Shown here one piece after another: positions 6,077 through 6,400 of a stretch of DNA of 6,400 bases. How positions within the stretch are numbered: position 1 is the first letter of the stretch; every line of letters starts with the position of its first letter. A model generated the notes under the pieces. The model made no database searches and was not told the DNA's origin. It was given only the letters and a program-made list of their open reading frames with translations. The translations under genes and the position numbers were made by a program. Source of the stretch: JBBSEZ01 sp038239195 (GTDB lineage: Bacteria; Planctomycetota; Planctomycetia; Gemmatales; Gemmataceae); the NCBI GenBank assembly GCA_038239195.1, contig JBBSEZ010000523.1:1-6400 (forward strand). The letters are read 5' to 3'.

Positions 6077-6118
6077 CCCGTTCAACGGGCCTCGCGTGGG
6101 CAAGGCCCGTTGAACGGG
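6077..6118. repeat. 16-bp perfect inverted repeat upstream of the HEAT-like gene, with palindromic arms
   Basis: CCCGTTCAACGGGCCT (6077-6092) and its exact reverse complement (6103-6118) flank a 10-base loop. Each arm also contains a 13-base odd palindrome (CCCGTTCAACGGG at 6077-6089, CCCGTTGAACGGG at 6106-6118), so either one long hairpin or two short ones can form. It ends 31 bases before ATG 6045 and 21 bases before the Shine-Dalgarno. It could be an operator with two half-sites, a leader RNA hairpin, or a dispersed palindromic repeat. No T-tract follows on either strand. Confidence 0.7.
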
Positions 6119-6361
6119 AACACTCGGCTGCCGGTCGTCCCAGGGCTCACTGTCTTGGTCCGCCCGATGGTCCGGGCCCAGGCCGGCCGGCGCCCTTCCT
6201 TGACGAACGAGGAGCCAACGAAGCAACAGGTCTCCAGCAAAGAAGCCTATCTGGTCGGTCCGGCCGCCGCTGGGCTTTGTCAGACTGGGCTTACCCTACG
6301 AGCGCACAATGCCCCTCTTCGGGACGTTCCTACCTTTAGGCGAGCGGCAGGAACAGGCCGA

Positions 6362-6395
6362 CTTGTAGGACGGCTCAGGAGAGCCGTCCTACAAG
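6362..6395. repeat. 15-bp perfect palindrome with 4-base loop, REP-like
   Basis: CTTGTAGGACGGCTC (6362-6376) and GAGCCGTCCTACAAG (6381-6395) are perfect reverse complements around AGGA. The stem is long and the loop minimal, and neither flank has a T-tract, which argues against an ordinary intrinsic terminator. The GTAGGACGG...CCGTCCTAC form resembles palindromic dispersed repeats that I recall from planctomycete and verrucomicrobial genomes, but there is only one copy here and the recollection is unverified. Confidence 0.65.
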
Positions 6396-6400
6396 GAGGA

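Larger units (their letters stand above)
6046..6400. other. Non-coding stretch with two strong palindromes
   Basis: No reading frame here has protein-like composition together with a ribosome binding site. The stretch holds two strong inverted repeats, one near each end (6077-6118 and 6362-6395). Between them lie about 240 bases with a short direct repeat (CTGGGCTT at 6270-6277 and 6285-6292) and the GC palindrome GGCCGGCC (6181-6188). I looked for a minus-strand promoter for the HEAT-like gene and found no pair of hexamers at acceptable spacing. Confidence 0.55.

Noticed and set aside
6276..6312. Plus-strand promoter with TTGTCA and TACGAG or CACAAT
   Set aside because: The spacers are 14 and 22 bases, both outside the workable range, and no plus-strand gene follows.
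5431..6339. 302-codon open frame on the plus strand
   Set aside because: It crosses the HEAT-like gene in antisense and the palindrome-bearing spacer, with no domain recognised.

Overview
The window is GC-rich DNA with five intact protein genes, all on the minus strand, and no RNA gene, CRISPR array, transposase or convincing plus-strand gene. Several features point to a member of the Planctomycetota (Gemmataceae or Isosphaeraceae type), although no marker gene proves it. These are a secreted cupredoxin-like protein with a carboxypeptidase-regulatory-like tail, a small secreted HEAT-like protein, a Hint-domain protein ending in HN-K, a NupG-type permease with a low-complexity N-terminus, and gene-poor spacers carrying strong palindromes.

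Layout, read in the direction of transcription (from high to low coordinates): 6400-6046 is a 355-base non-coding stretch with two strong inverted repeats. 6045-5539 encodes a 168-residue exported HEAT-like protein. 5432-4644 encodes a 262-residue exported cupredoxin-like protein with a His/Cys/His/Met copper site. 4521-3274 encodes a 415-residue exported protein whose C-terminal third is a Hint (hedgehog/intein) autoprocessing domain. 3052-1574 encodes a 492-residue TolC-family outer-membrane efflux protein, probably a lipoprotein. 1447-11 encodes a 478-residue nucleoside:H+ symporter of the major facilitator superfamily. A GGAGG at the very edge suggests that another minus-strand gene follows outside the window.

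Each gene has a good Shine-Dalgarno sequence 4-9 bases before the chosen ATG. The spacers are 106-221 bases, so this is a co-oriented run rather than a tightly packed operon. The symporter has a reasonable sigma70-type promoter of its own, and the TolC gene has a possible extended -10 element buried in an 8-bp inverted repeat. Four of the five products are predicted to be exported or in the outer membrane, but no shared pathway is evident from the sequence.

The best lead is the Hint protein. Its block A cysteine, block B T-x-x-H and terminal His-Asn are all present. The residue after the Asn is Lys rather than Ser, Thr or Cys, so self-cleavage is more likely than protein splicing. The domain sits between an unrecognised 240-residue secreted domain and a 25-residue tail rich in aromatic and acidic residues.
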